Virus record (IMG/VR): IMGVR_UViG_3300046804_004848
Location: 1-64,000 of that record
DNA: 64,000 bases
Origin: a virus
Strand: one strand, 5' to 3'
Of this stretch, positions 48,112-56,349 are shown in pieces. A model generated the notes under the pieces. It made no database searches and had not been told where the DNA came from. It saw only the letters and a program-made list of their open reading frames with translations. Within the stretch, counting starts at the first letter, position 1; every line of letters begins with the position of its first letter. Position numbers and translations under genes: made by a program.

Positions 48112-49119
48112 ATGAAAAAATTTTTATCAGCAATTGCATTATCACTTTTTACTATAACTGCACAAGCAGCAGAAATTACAGGAGCAGGTGCCACCTTCCC
48201 TTACCCAATTTATGCAAAATGGGCAGAGGCTTATCACAAAGCTACAGGTAATACACTAAACTATCAAAGTATTGGTAGTAGTGGAGGTATACGCCAAATT
48301 AATAACAAAACAGTTAGTTTTGGAGCCACTGATGCGCCTGTTAAAGGTGAAGATTTAGATAAGTTAGGTCAAGTTCAATTTCCTGCTATCATCGGTGGTA
48401 CAGTACCTGTTATAAATCTTGAAGGCTTTAACCCAGGTGAACTTCGCATCACAGGACCTATTATGGCAGAGATGTTTATGGGTAGTATAACTAAATGGAA
48501 TGATCCAAAATTTTCAGCCCTTAACCCAGGCAAAAAACTTCCTGATTTAAATATTACTGTGGTTCATCGTGCTGATGGTAGTGGCACTACCTTTAATTGG
48601 ACAGACTATCTTACTGAAGTAAGTCCTGCATGGAAAGAAAAAGTAGGTAAAGGTGCAGCCGTTAAGTGGCCAGCAACTTCTTCCGTTGGTGGAAAAGGTA
48701 ACGAGGGTGTTGCTGCTAATGTAAATAGAGTAAAAGGTGCAATCGGATATGTTGAATATGCTTATGTTAAGAAAAATAACATGAATTATATGAAACTACA
48801 AAACAAGGCAGGTAACTTTGTTGACCCTGATGATACAACATTTGCTGCAGCAGCAGCGGGTGCAGATTGGTTTAGTGTTGCAGGAATGGGACTAAGCATT
48901 GTAAATCAAGGTGGCAAGGATACTTGGCCTGTCACTACAGCAAGCTTTATTATTATGTACAAAGACCCTGCTGACAAAAAAGCAAGTCAAGAAGTAATTA
49001 AGTTTTTTGATTGGTCATTTAAGAATGGTAAGAAACTAAGTGAAGAACTTGATTATGTACATTTACCTGATAAACTACAAAACGACATACGTACAAAAGT
49101 ATGGAGTCAAATCAAGTAA
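48112..49119 (+). CDS. pstS: Periplasmic phosphate-binding protein PstS
   Basis: 335 aa with a Sec signal (MKKFLSAIALSLFTITAQAA). ITGAGATFPYPIYAKW, IGSSGGIRQI, FGATDAP and VHRADGSGTTF are the phosphate-site segments of PstS. It feeds phosphate to the host PstABC transporter. Phage-borne pstS is well known in cyanophages and some other marine phages; here it is next to phoX, so freed phosphate can be captured. Confidence 0.95.
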   Translation: MKKFLSAIALSLFTITAQAAEITGAGATFPYPIYAKWAEAYHKATGNTLNYQSIGSSGGIRQINNKTVSFGATDAPVKGEDLDKLGQVQFPAIIGGTVPVINLEGFNPGELRITGPIMAEMFMGSITKWNDPKFSALNPGKKLPDLNITVVHRADGSGTTFNWTDYLTEVSPAWKEKVGKGAAVKWPATSSVGGKGNEGVAANVNRVKGAIGYVEYAYVKKNNMNYMKLQNKAGNFVDPDDTTFAAAAAGADWFSVAGMGLSIVNQGGKDTWPVTTASFIIMYKDPADKKASQEVIKFFDWSFKNGKKLSEELDYVHLPDKLQNDIRTKVWSQIK

Positions 49120-49154
49120 TACAACTGTAATATATAAATTAGTTTAAATTTGTA

Positions 49155-49194
49155 AATAACTATAGGGAGCCGATACTTCCTATAGTTATTTTTT
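49155..49194 (+). terminator. Terminator after pstS
   Basis: AATAACTATAGG/CCTATAGTTATT, twelve perfect pairs, twelve-base loop, then six Ts that run straight into the start codon of the next gene. Confidence 0.85.
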
Positions 49195-49971
49195 ATGAAA
49201 TATAGATCTATATTTATTAGTGATACTCACTTAGGAAGCAAAGGTTGTAAAGCAGATAATTTATCTAGTTTTTTAAAAAATAATTCTGCGGAATATATCT
49301 ATCTTGTTGGTGATATTATAGATGGATGGAAAGTACAACAAAATAAATGGTTTTGGAAACAATCACATACAAATGTAATTCGCAGAATACTAGGCCATGC
49401 TAAACGTGGTTCACAAGTATATTACATAGCAGGTAATCATGATGAATTTTTACGATCACTAATTCCATATGGTTTAAATTTTGGAAGAATTAAAATTTGT
49501 AATCAAATTGAACATAATGGTATTGATGGTAAAAAATACTTGGTTATACATGGTGACTTGTTTGATGGCATAACAAGATTAGCACCATGGATAAGTTTTT
49601 TAGGTGACAAAGCTTATGACATTGTTTTATCTGTTAATACCACATTTAATCGTATTAGGCACCGTTTTGGGTTCGGTTATTGGAGTCTTAGTCAATATCT
49701 TAAACGCAGAATTAAACGAGCAGTGGATTTTATCTTTAGATTTGAGAATAATTTGGCTATTTATTGTGCTAAGCGTGGGTATCACGGAGTTATTTGTGGT
49801 CATATCCATCACGCAGAAATTAAAGACATTAACGGAATAATTTATATGAACGATGGTGATTGGGTAGAAAGTTGTACTGCGCTTGTAGAGCACGAAGATG
49901 GAAAATGGGAAATTATTTTTTGGCCCTATACAAAGGACGATTATGTGGATGTTATTCCTCATAGTAGTTAA
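49195..49971 (+). CDS. PlcP-like phospholipase C (calcineurin-like phosphoesterase)
   Basis: 258 aa. FISDTHLGSKGCKA, YLVGDIIDGW, YIAGNHDEFLR, LVIHGDLFD and VICGHIHHAEI give all metal ligands of the LpxH/COG2908 family, and GYWSLSQYLKRRIKRAVDFI and MNDGDWVESCTALVEH are hallmarks of the PlcP subgroup. PlcP removes the head group of phospholipids under phosphate starvation, giving diacylglycerol for glycolipid synthesis. Its partner in bacteria is a GT4 glycosyltransferase, encoded two genes downstream here. LpxH activity (lipid A synthesis) is the alternative. The ATG is immediately after the terminator T run with no clear ribosome site. Confidence 0.82.
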   Translation: MKYRSIFISDTHLGSKGCKADNLSSFLKNNSAEYIYLVGDIIDGWKVQQNKWFWKQSHTNVIRRILGHAKRGSQVYYIAGNHDEFLRSLIPYGLNFGRIKICNQIEHNGIDGKKYLVIHGDLFDGITRLAPWISFLGDKAYDIVLSVNTTFNRIRHRFGFGYWSLSQYLKRRIKRAVDFIFRFENNLAIYCAKRGYHGVICGHIHHAEIKDINGIIYMNDGDWVESCTALVEHEDGKWEIIFWPYTKDDYVDVIPHSS

Positions 49972-49972
49972 T

Positions 49973-50128
49973 ATGTATGATCCGACAGATGTACCAGGTC
50001 GCATACAGCTACAATTTAAAGATCAAGCTAGTTGTGAATACGCATTACAAAATATGACACATTGGGTAAAATTTCCATGGTTTAAAGTAGAGGGAAAATG
50101 TGAAAAAAATACTTATAGTAACCGATAA
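49973..50128 (+). CDS. Small conserved phage protein
   Basis: 51 aa from ATG 49973: IQLQFKDQASCEYALQNMTH, then WVKFPWFKVEGKC. This short family, with W-V-K-F and W-F-K-x-x-G-x-C, is common in T4-like aquatic phages. It overlaps the glycosyltransferase start by 29 bases. Function unknown. Confidence 0.7.
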   Translation: MYDPTDVPGRIQLQFKDQASCEYALQNMTHWVKFPWFKVEGKCEKNTYSNR

Positions 50129-51095
50129 TTTACATGATCAAATTAATGGGGTCGTTACCACTTACAAAAATATTGAAACGTATGCGATTCGGGATGGTTA
50201 TCAGTTTGTTTATATTACTCCCAATGAGTTCAGCTACTTTGATTGCCCTGTATATAACGAAGTCAAGATTGCCTTACCAAGGCAGATGGGCGAGAAGATT
50301 GAGGAGATCAATCCGAATCATATCCATATCGCAACAGAGGGTCCTGTGGGTCTGTGGGCTAGAGCATATCTTACAAAACATGATTTTAGGTACAATACTG
50401 CTTATCATACTAAATTCCCTGAAGGACTTAAAACCCTTTTGGGATTACCTGAATCAATTACTTGGAAATACATAAAATGGTTTCATAAACATACAGGAAA
50501 AGTTCTAACTACTACAGAATCAATGGTAACACAACTTAAAGAAAAAGGTTTAAAAAGCGATATTATACCATGGACTAGAGGTGTGGATAGATCTATATTT
50601 AAACCAACTTTAAGAACAAAAACAAACGATCAACTTAATTTAGTGTGTGTCAGTAGAATAAGTAAAGAAAAAAATTTAGATGATTTTTGTTCACTAAACT
50701 ATTTCCATGCAAAAAAAATATTAGTCGGAGATGGTCCATATCGTGAAGAATTAGAACAAAAATATCCCGATGTAGAATTTGTAGGTTTCAAAAAAGGAGC
50801 AGATCTAGCAACATATTATGCTAATGCTGATGTATTTGTATTTCCTAGTCGTTGGGAAACATTCGGTATTGTAATGATTGAAGCCATGGCATGTGGTACA
50901 CCTGTAGCAGCATATCCTTGTCAAGGACCACTAGACGTTGTAAAACATGGTGTTACAGGATACTTACGAGAAAATTTAAAATTATCTATAACAGAATGTT
51001 TGACATTAAATAGACAAAATGTAGAGCTTGAAAGCCTAAGTTGGAGTTGGGAAGAAGCTTGGAATATATTTAAAAATAACTTAACCGAGGTATAA
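50100..51095 (+). CDS. GT4 glycosyltransferase (Agt-like lipid glycosyltransferase)
   Basis: 331 aa from GTG 50100. GT-B fold, family 4: an N-terminal DNLHDQINGVVTTYK, HTKFPEG, then ILVGDGPYREEL, and the donor-site motif FPSRWETFGIVMIEAMACGTP (split across FPSRWETFG and MIEAMACGTP). Enzymes of this group glycosylate diacylglycerol (Agt, SQD2-like, MgdA). Being downstream of the PlcP-like gene suggests synthesis of phosphorus-free glycolipids. LPS or DNA-base glycosylation are alternatives. Confidence 0.85.
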   Translation: MKKILIVTDNLHDQINGVVTTYKNIETYAIRDGYQFVYITPNEFSYFDCPVYNEVKIALPRQMGEKIEEINPNHIHIATEGPVGLWARAYLTKHDFRYNTAYHTKFPEGLKTLLGLPESITWKYIKWFHKHTGKVLTTTESMVTQLKEKGLKSDIIPWTRGVDRSIFKPTLRTKTNDQLNLVCVSRISKEKNLDDFCSLNYFHAKKILVGDGPYREELEQKYPDVEFVGFKKGADLATYYANADVFVFPSRWETFGIVMIEAMACGTPVAAYPCQGPLDVVKHGVTGYLRENLKLSITECLTLNRQNVELESLSWSWEEAWNIFKNNLTEV

Positions 51096-51311
51096 ATGGG
51101 TGACGCAACAGGTGGATTTTTAGGGGTTTTTGAACAGCGAGTTAACATGTTGCGTAAACGGTTAAAAGGTGAATTAGAAAAAGATAAACCAATACGTTGT
51201 CGTAGAACATTAAAAGGTATTATACGTGAAATTAAAGAATGGGAAAAAGTATTACAAGAACATATTAAAGAATCTAAAAAATGCCCACACTGTGGTGGTA
51301 AATTAGAATAA
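51096..51311 (+). CDS. Small zinc-ribbon-like basic protein
   Basis: 71 aa, directly abutting the glycosyltransferase stop. Basic helical body (MLRKRLKGELEKDKPIRC) and a C-terminal CPHCGG half zinc finger. Function unknown. Confidence 0.65.
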   Translation: MGDATGGFLGVFEQRVNMLRKRLKGELEKDKPIRCRRTLKGIIREIKEWEKVLQEHIKESKKCPHCGGKLE

Positions 51312-51338
51312 ATATTAGAATATTATAAGGATTTTACC

Positions 51339-51527
51339 ATGAAATTAGAAATGACAATCAATGGTTTAGAGATAAAAGTTGAATTAAACAGTGGGTCAAT
51401 TGACCAACTTGAAACACTTGAAACTGTTAAAAGCCTAATTTATACACTTTCACAATACGATTTTGTTGATATGCACGTTCAATCAGCAGGTTCAAGTCAT
51501 GACTTTCCTGATGCTGACCCAATGTGA
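51339..51527 (+). CDS. Small hypothetical protein
   Basis: 62 aa, acidic; beta-rich start (EMTINGLEIKVEL) then a helix. ATAAGGATTT upstream. Overlaps the next gene by four bases. Confidence 0.65.
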   Translation: MKLEMTINGLEIKVELNSGSIDQLETLETVKSLIYTLSQYDFVDMHVQSAGSSHDFPDADPM

Positions 51528-52201
51528 AAAAACGTATAGCATTATTTCAACACGATCCTGAATGCTCAATTTGGTGCTGCAACGGTATGATAAATGCCTT
51601 GCAGCAATCCTACAAAATCACTTGTTGGTCAACTAATGATAATATATATAAAGTACTACTAAAAACTGATATTCTTGCCTTCCCAGGTGGTATCGGTTCA
51701 AGCGATAAATTCTACAAATTCTTCTCACACGAAACTATAACTGCAATACAAAACTTTGTAACCAATGGTGGTTACTATTTGGGTATTTGCATGGGCGCAT
51801 ATTGGGCATCACATTATTACTTTAACATACTTAAAAGTGTAGAGGCTGTGCAATATATTAAGCGACCTGATACAGAAATTAAACGATCATATGCTACAGT
51901 TGCTAATGTACAATGGTTGCATGATGAAGAAGAAATGTTTTTTTATGATGGATGTTCATTGATTGGTAATGAACGTAAGTTTAAAGTAATCTCACGATAT
52001 TCTAATAATGATCCTATGGCAATTATACAAAACAACATAGGTATTATTGGGTGCCACCCTGAAAGTGAGAAGTTTTGGTACAATAAGTACAAATATATAA
52101 AGCAGCATTGGCACCATGGTAGGCACCATATGCTGCTATTAGACTTTGTTAATCGTCTTTCTTCAAACCAAACAACTGTAATAAATTCAAGAAAATATTG
52201 A
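51524..52201 (+). CDS. BPL_N / class I glutamine-amidotransferase-like protein
   Basis: 225 aa from GTG 51524. LAFPGGIGSS, then YYLGICMGAYWASHYY with a nucleophile-type Cys, and IIGCHPESEKFW with a catalytic-type His resemble the N-terminal domain of eukaryotic biotin-protein ligase and related class I amidotransferase-like proteins. Role in phages is unknown. Its end overlaps the convergent Bax-inhibitor-like gene by 53 bases. Confidence 0.75.
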   Translation: MKKRIALFQHDPECSIWCCNGMINALQQSYKITCWSTNDNIYKVLLKTDILAFPGGIGSSDKFYKFFSHETITAIQNFVTNGGYYLGICMGAYWASHYYFNILKSVEAVQYIKRPDTEIKRSYATVANVQWLHDEEEMFFYDGCSLIGNERKFKVISRYSNNDPMAIIQNNIGIIGCHPESEKFWYNKYKYIKQHWHHGRHHMLLLDFVNRLSSNQTTVINSRKY

Positions 52202-52835
52202 TAAAATCAAGATACAGTGTTAACGCACCTAATGATTCTACTCTAGCAGTTGCACCTTCTTCCATAATCATTTCACGAATTTTCTGTGTGTCATACGCAG
52301 TTAAACCAAGAAAAATAATAATAGCAAGTGCACTAATAACCATAGCAGCAACACTGCTACCAATAAAGATATTAATAATAGAGGCGATAACAATAGCAAT
52401 AAGCCCAACAAACAGAAACTTACCAATACTATCAAGATTCTTTTTAGTAAAGTAACCATAAAAACTCATCGTTCCAAATAAAACTGCTGCACCCATAAAT
52501 GCAGTAAAAATACTACCCATTTGGTATACTGCAAAGATTGTAGCAAAACTTAAACCCATTAGTGCAGCAAAACCTAGTAGCATCAATAGTGCAACCTCTT
52601 TAGATTGTACTTGTGATAATCCATAACTTACAGCAAACACTGCAACTAATGGAGCAAAAATAACAATCCATTTAATAAAACCTGTAAAAAAGAACTGTAA
52701 TAACTCAGGGGTAGTTCCAACCCAATAAGAAACAAGCATACTTACAACAACAGCAAGTGACATGTTTTTATACACACCTGCCATTGCTGAATTAATCTCA
52801 CTAGCCGTAGGGTATGTAATTGATTGTGAAAACAT
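52149..52835 (-). CDS. Bax inhibitor-1/YccA family membrane protein
   Basis: 228 aa with about seven hydrophobic helices. VSYGLSQVQSKEVALLML, FGTMSFYGYFTKKNLDS, and LGLTAYDTQKIREM with the conserved Asp are typical of bacterial TMBIM proteins (YbhL/YccA). YccA modulates FtsH protease in E. coli, so a phage copy might protect membrane proteins or lysis timing. Late element TATAAATA lies upstream; CTCCT (minus AGGAGG) gives the ribosome site. Confidence 0.88.
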   Translation of the reverse strand: MFSQSITYPTASEINSAMAGVYKNMSLAVVVSMLVSYWVGTTPELLQFFFTGFIKWIVIFAPLVAVFAVSYGLSQVQSKEVALLMLLGFAALMGLSFATIFAVYQMGSIFTAFMGAAVLFGTMSFYGYFTKKNLDSIGKFLFVGLIAIVIASIINIFIGSSVAAMVISALAIIIFLGLTAYDTQKIREMIMEEGATARVESLGALTLYLDFINIFLNLLQLFGLKKDD

Positions 52836-52866
52836 ATATTTCCTCCTATAAGAAAGTTTTCATAGA

Positions 52867-52880
52867 TATTTATATAAATA
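52867..52880. promoter_or_regulatory. Overlapping divergent late promoters
   Basis: Minus TATAAATA (52867-52874) faces the Bax-inhibitor-like gene; plus TATAAATA (52873-52880) is just upstream of the small gene at 52885. Confidence 0.68.
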
Positions 52881-52884
52881 CTAT

Positions 52885-53043
52885 ATGGTAAAACCATTAG
52901 ATACTATAGCAAATTTTTGGATTGATGGCTATGTTTTTGGTTTTATTTTGTGGTGGTATATGCCTACTTTCGCCGTTGGTCTTTTAGATGCTCAGGAACC
53001 TTTGAACGGTAATCCACTCCATCAATCGGTGTGTAATCTTTAG
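52885..53043 (+). CDS. Small membrane protein
   Basis: 52 aa. NFWIDGYVFGFILWWYMPTF is one aromatic membrane helix. The second half overlaps the last gene of the minus-strand array. Five bases behind a late element, which is close for a ribosome site; moderate support only. Confidence 0.4.
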   Translation: MVKPLDTIANFWIDGYVFGFILWWYMPTFAVGLLDAQEPLNGNPLHQSVCNL

Positions 53044-53242
53044 TCAGTGGTTGTTTTAATAAACTATCACCATACTTCAAACCAATGTAACTAATAACTT
53101 TTTCAACACCTTTTAAAGGTTTAAGTTGAATAAAACAATGTTCTTTCCATGTTAAGACAGTAAGCAAAAATGGTTTGATATTAGTATCTTTAATAATATC
53201 ATCAAACTTATCACTTTCACGCTTAAAAATTATAGTTTCCAT
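52964..53242 (-). CDS. Array protein, divergent member with C-terminal extension
   Basis: 92 aa. VEKVISYIGLKYGDS matches the array's terminal helix and motif (F-x-L-K-Y variant) but is followed by about 30 further residues. It is the last gene of the array; its start follows the TTAAGGTAT codons of the previous gene, which contain AAGG. Confidence 0.6.
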   Translation of the reverse strand: METIIFKRESDKFDDIIKDTNIKPFLLTVLTWKEHCFIQLKPLKGVEKVISYIGLKYGDSLLKQPLTKDYTPIDGVDYRSKVPEHLKDQRRK

Positions 53243-53243
53243 A

Positions 53244-53435
53244 TCAATACCTTAAACTAAACCATGTGGCATACTTATCGTCATAAATATATAAAACAAT
53301 TTTATGATAATTTCCATAAAACACCCATGTTTGAGGTGAAGGTTGTCCCATCATTTTCCTACATTGTTTTAAAAAATCACTAATAGGACCTACCTCCCTT
53401 ACGGTGAATTCACGCTGAAAAAGTAGGTTTCTCAT
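53244..53435 (-). CDS. Array protein (F-x-L-R-Y end)
   Basis: 63 aa ending VLYIYDDKYATWFSLRY. The family layout is a helix with W/C, a variable middle, then a beta strand, an acidic turn and a terminal helix with W-F-x-L-R-Y. Function unknown. Confidence 0.75.
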   Translation of the reverse strand: MRNLLFQREFTVREVGPISDFLKQCRKMMGQPSPQTWVFYGNYHKIVLYIYDDKYATWFSLRY

Positions 53436-53436
53436 G

Positions 53437-53784
53437 TCAGTATCTTTTAATTACATTGAATGTGTGAATTTGATCAACATAGTCTGCTAACTCGCATGCT
53501 TTGCTGTAATCATCAAGTATGATTGCTTTTAGTGATCCATGGTCTAATAATTTTAAATGAACATCTTCTTCTGTTGTTATCAAAATATCGTTTGATAAAT
53601 TAATTAGCATCCAAGAATTTACAGTGTTTGGGTTATGTTCGTAAAACCCCAATGTAATATAATCTAATTTTAAATTCTTGATACACCAATTTACCATCTT
53701 CACTTTACCATTAGGGTTGGAAATACCTGTAGGGTATTCATCCCAAGTTACTGCATATCGTGATTGAAAAGGTTTTATTCGCAT
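53437..53784 (-). CDS. Array-related protein, larger and divergent
   Basis: 115 aa from ATG 53784 (GGGGATAGT upstream; an earlier ATG at 53808 is possible). MVNWCIKNLKLDYITLGFYE matches the W-C-x-x-N core of the family; the end DQIHTFNVIKRY is a weak version of the terminal motif. Probably a two-unit or drifted member. Confidence 0.6.
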   Translation of the reverse strand: MRIKPFQSRYAVTWDEYPTGISNPNGKVKMVNWCIKNLKLDYITLGFYEHNPNTVNSWMLINLSNDILITTEEDVHLKLLDHGSLKAIILDDYSKACELADYVDQIHTFNVIKRY

Positions 53785-53798
53785 ACTATCCCCACATG

Positions 53799-54008
53799 TT
53801 AGTTCCATCGCATTGCAAAAAAGGTTAGAATAGATTCTTCTTTAAAGTAAAAATCAGACTTATAAAAACCATAAACTACATTCCACTTATTTCTTCTTTC
53901 ACCAAACTTTTCAATTAACCATAGTTCAATATCAATAATTTGAGAATCAGCAGGATAGTTTACTGTAATTTTATAAGGCCAAATTTCTTTTTTAAGTCTT
54001 CTCATCAT
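53799..54008 (-). CDS. Array protein (F-x-M-R-W end)
   Basis: 69 aa ending FYFKEESILTFFAMRWN. IELWLIEKFGERRNKWNVVY is the family's helix and strand. Overlaps the next longer start by 10 bases. The sequence before it contains TATAAT close to the ATG, so it may also have its own promoter. Confidence 0.7.
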   Translation of the reverse strand: MMRRLKKEIWPYKITVNYPADSQIIDIELWLIEKFGERRNKWNVVYGFYKSDFYFKEESILTFFAMRWN

Positions 54009-54032
54009 TATATCATAACATAGTAAAAATGA

Positions 54033-54272
54033 TTATTCTTTATCTTCATTGGCAGCATCCAAAAAATCTAATAACTCTATAGATGGGTGTGGGTAGATAC
54101 CGTATCTGCTGCCAAGTTGTCCTGGGTCATTGCTGTTGGTGCATCCTAATCTATGATCAGTAGCGTGTGGACAACGTTTGTTACCACAGGTATCACATAC
54201 GATAAAGGTACTGATAAACTTGGTAAAATTTGGTTTGAGGCATTCAAAACATTGACACTCCTTAGTATTCAA
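54033..54272 (-). CDS. Small zinc-binding protein within the array
   Basis: 79 aa from TTG 54272. Cys pairs ECQCFECL and CDTCGNKRC plus HATDHRLGC suggest one or two zinc sites. It is not a member of the F-x-L-R-W family but is embedded in the array and uses the upstream GAGGTGG as its ribosome site. Confidence 0.65.
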   Translation of the reverse strand: MNTKECQCFECLKPNFTKFISTFIVCDTCGNKRCPHATDHRLGCTNSNDPGQLGSRYGIYPHPSIELLDFLDAANEDKE

Positions 54273-54273
54273 T

Positions 54274-54459
54274 CTACGTCCACCTCAATATAAACATCAT
54301 ATAATCACTTTCTTTTTCAAATGCAAAAACACCTTCACCTACATATTGAGAATGTGTGGCACCTATCTTTTCATGGCACCACGATATTACATCATACCAA
54401 CCACGTTTACCACCATCAGGAGGACAAATAGATGCAATATACGGATATTTAGGATTCAT
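54274..54459 (-). CDS. Array protein (F-I-L-R-W end)
   Basis: 61 aa: VISWCHEKIGATHSQYVGEG is the conserved W-C-x-x-x-x-G core and VFAFEKESDYMMFILRWT the end. The last codons TTG-AGG-TGG contain the ribosome site of the following zinc-protein gene. Confidence 0.75.
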   Translation of the reverse strand: MNPKYPYIASICPPDGGKRGWYDVISWCHEKIGATHSQYVGEGVFAFEKESDYMMFILRWT

Positions 54460-54670
54460 ATTTTAACCGAAATAATGTAGAGTACTGTTCATCGTAAAAT
54501 GTAAAGATAACTTTTTTTGGAGTAATTCTATATTTTTCATAATCATATACTGATGGAATATATTTAAAATCAAAATGTTCTCCTTGATTAAATCCTGAGG
54601 CACGTAGTTCACGCACAATATCCATATATTGTGATAATTCTTTACCTTCAATGACTACATCAATAGCCAA
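54449..54670 (-). CDS. Array protein (F-x-L-K-Y end)
   Basis: 73 aa from TTG 54670, which follows GGAGATAA at the end of the previous gene. End segment VIFTFYDEQYSTLFRLKYES. Overlaps the next gene by 11 bases. Confidence 0.7.
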   Translation of the reverse strand: MAIDVVIEGKELSQYMDIVRELRASGFNQGEHFDFKYIPSVYDYEKYRITPKKVIFTFYDEQYSTLFRLKYES

Positions 54671-54671
54671 T

Positions 54672-54920
54672 TTATCTCCATCTTAAATTATATAAAAATT
54701 CATGTTCAGGCTCTTTAAAAGTTACTATAAGTGTAGGAGGCAATCCTTGTATTCTAAACTTCCATGTTTCTTTATCCATACTGCGCCATTCTAAAAATTG
54801 AGCCACTGTACTTTTATTAAACGGTCTACCATCATTGGTATAATTTCTTTGTATAGTTTCATCCAACCATTTTAATTGTTCTTCCCATTCTTTTTTAAAA
54901 GGACTATCAAAATTATACAT
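54672..54920 (-). CDS. Array protein (Y-N-L-R-W end)
   Basis: 82 aa from ATG 54920 (TAATG overlap with the previous stop); an ATG nine bases upstream is possible. Ends LIVTFKEPEHEFLYNLRWR. Confidence 0.75.
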   Translation of the reverse strand: MYNFDSPFKKEWEEQLKWLDETIQRNYTNDGRPFNKSTVAQFLEWRSMDKETWKFRIQGLPPTLIVTFKEPEHEFLYNLRWR

Positions 54921-55135
54921 TATGCCCATCTCAAAGTAAACCAAACAGCATCTTGGCTATGCTGAAAACATACTATGATTTTATGACTTTGTTGGCTGTA
55001 ATAGGTATACCAAGTTTCACCGTATCTACCTAAATGTCGCCTACACCATTCATGTATAGCATCTTCATGACTTTTAGTCAATATAGGTTCAATTTCTATA
55101 CGATGTTCAAAATCTTGTGGTCTTACTACGCCCAC
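54920..55135 (-). CDS. Array protein (F-T-L-R-W end)
   Basis: 71 aa from GTG 55135, eight bases after GAGGTGG encoded by the last codons of the previous gene. HEWCRRHLGRYGETWYTYY is the core; VCFQHSQDAVWFTLRWA the end. Confidence 0.78.
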   Translation of the reverse strand: MGVVRPQDFEHRIEIEPILTKSHEDAIHEWCRRHLGRYGETWYTYYSQQSHKIIVCFQHSQDAVWFTLRWA

Positions 55136-55136
55136 C

Positions 55137-55364
55137 TTACGCCCACCTCAATATAAACCAATTTAAGCTATGCTCATCTTCAAATATCACTTTATCGGGG
55201 TCACGAAAGTTTGCGGGAACATATTTTGCTTTATATGGCTTGAGTTTTTGGTTAAGTATTCTTAATGCTATATCATGATCAGGATTATCCTGATTGGCCT
55301 TTACAAAGTTTTGCCAATGTTTGGGACAATTTATAAGCATACTCTCTAAGTAAAAACCAATCAT
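55137..55364 (-). CDS. Array protein (F-I-L-R-W end)
   Basis: 75 aa from ATG 55364, overlapping the previous stop as ATGA, with GAGGTGG upstream in the previous gene's last codons. Ends VIFEDEHSLNWFILRWA. Confidence 0.8.
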   Translation of the reverse strand: MIGFYLESMLINCPKHWQNFVKANQDNPDHDIALRILNQKLKPYKAKYVPANFRDPDKVIFEDEHSLNWFILRWA

Positions 55365-55570
55365 GACCACCTCAAGGCAAACCACATGGCATCTCTGCTA
55401 TCTTCGAATTGAATATACTTTGTATCTGACCAACCAGGATTGTGATAATAGCGTCCCTGACAATGTTCTTCCAACCAACGATCCACATTATAATCTAGTA
55501 GACTGCGAATATGTACTGCTAACTGCCCTTGTTCCAATCTATGATAAACAACTGTATGTAGAGCCATCAT
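55361..55570 (-). CDS. Array protein (F-A-L-R-W end)
   Basis: 69 aa from ATG 55570 (second ATG at 55567). Core RWLEEHCQGRYYHNPGW, end IQFEDSRDAMWFALRWS. ATGA overlap with the previous gene and an embedded GAGGTGG ribosome site. Confidence 0.8.
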   Translation of the reverse strand: MMALHTVVYHRLEQGQLAVHIRSLLDYNVDRWLEEHCQGRYYHNPGWSDTKYIQFEDSRDAMWFALRWS

Positions 55571-55833
55571 GACCACCTCAATATAAACCAATTAGCATCA
55601 CGTTCATTTTCGAACCAAAATATGTTACCAGTCCAAGTATAGTGTTTCCCGCCAAATTCATGCTCACACCATTTACGTACATCATGCAAATCAACTAAAA
55701 GACTTTGACCTGTCAATGGAACACTATAATAGCCACCCTCAGCTAACCTATTGCTCCACCTTGTAATAGTTGGAGCAGAAAGCCCATCATAATGCTTCCA
55801 AGCTGCAATAAAATCTTGGATACAATCTTTCAT
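55567..55833 (-). CDS. Array protein (F-I-L-R-W end)
   Basis: 88 aa from ATG 55833. Core RKWCEHEFGGKHYTWTG, end FWFENERDANWFILRWS. ATGA overlap and embedded GAGGTGG as in its neighbours. Confidence 0.8.
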   Translation of the reverse strand: MKDCIQDFIAAWKHYDGLSAPTITRWSNRLAEGGYYSVPLTGQSLLVDLHDVRKWCEHEFGGKHYTWTGNIFWFENERDANWFILRWS

Positions 55834-56117
55834 GACCACCTCAATAAAAACATATTAATATCATCTTCATTGGTAAATCCCCATATTTCACCATCATTAC
55901 CACGCATGAAACATCGTGTTTTCCCAATCAATAATTTATCTGACCATTCCCAAAAATCACTTTTGTTCCAACGTTGCATCACAGGAATAAACAAAAAATA
56001 TTGACATTGTTCACCTAAACTTACTTCAGGTATCCATAATGGGCTAGTATTATTTGTACCTATCTTAGGCCAATGTTTATTAGCATATTTTATAAATTCT
56101 GTTCTAGTTAATAGCAT
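55830..56117 (-). CDS. Array protein (F-L-L-R-W end)
   Basis: 95 aa, ends IWGFTNEDDINMFLLRWS. Starts one base after the upstream stop; no embedded ribosome site is seen at this junction. Its own last codons TTG-AGG-TGG serve the next gene. Confidence 0.78.
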   Translation of the reverse strand: MLLTRTEFIKYANKHWPKIGTNNTSPLWIPEVSLGEQCQYFLFIPVMQRWNKSDFWEWSDKLLIGKTRCFMRGNDGEIWGFTNEDDINMFLLRWS

Positions 56118-56118
56118 A

Positions 56119-56349
56119 TTAAGAATAATTTAACATAAACCAAGTATAATGTTCTGCACTTTTAAAAATCATACCTTTTAACGCATGTCCATTATAAACA
56201 AGGTTGATACCATAATTATCATAATACCAATCACAAGCTTGAATCCTAGAATCAATACCCAATTTTGGTACACTTTTTTGTCCTGAACCTTCCCACAAAT
56301 TATATAAAACTTGTATTACTTCACGATTTTTTTCAACAAAATATGCCAT
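56119..56349 (-). CDS. Array protein (F-M-L-N-Y end)
   Basis: 76 aa from ATG 56349 (TAATG overlap). Core CDWYYDNYGINLVYNG, end MIFKSAEHYTWFMLNYS. Confidence 0.76.
   Translation of the reverse strand: MAYFVEKNREVIQVLYNLWEGSGQKSVPKLGIDSRIQACDWYYDNYGINLVYNGHALKGMIFKSAEHYTWFMLNYS

Noticed and set aside
45850-49119. Host chromosomal fragment joined by misassembly
   Set aside because: phoX and pstS have the same base composition, promoter style and close spacing as the phage genes on both sides, and the downstream 50-aa protein is a phage family.
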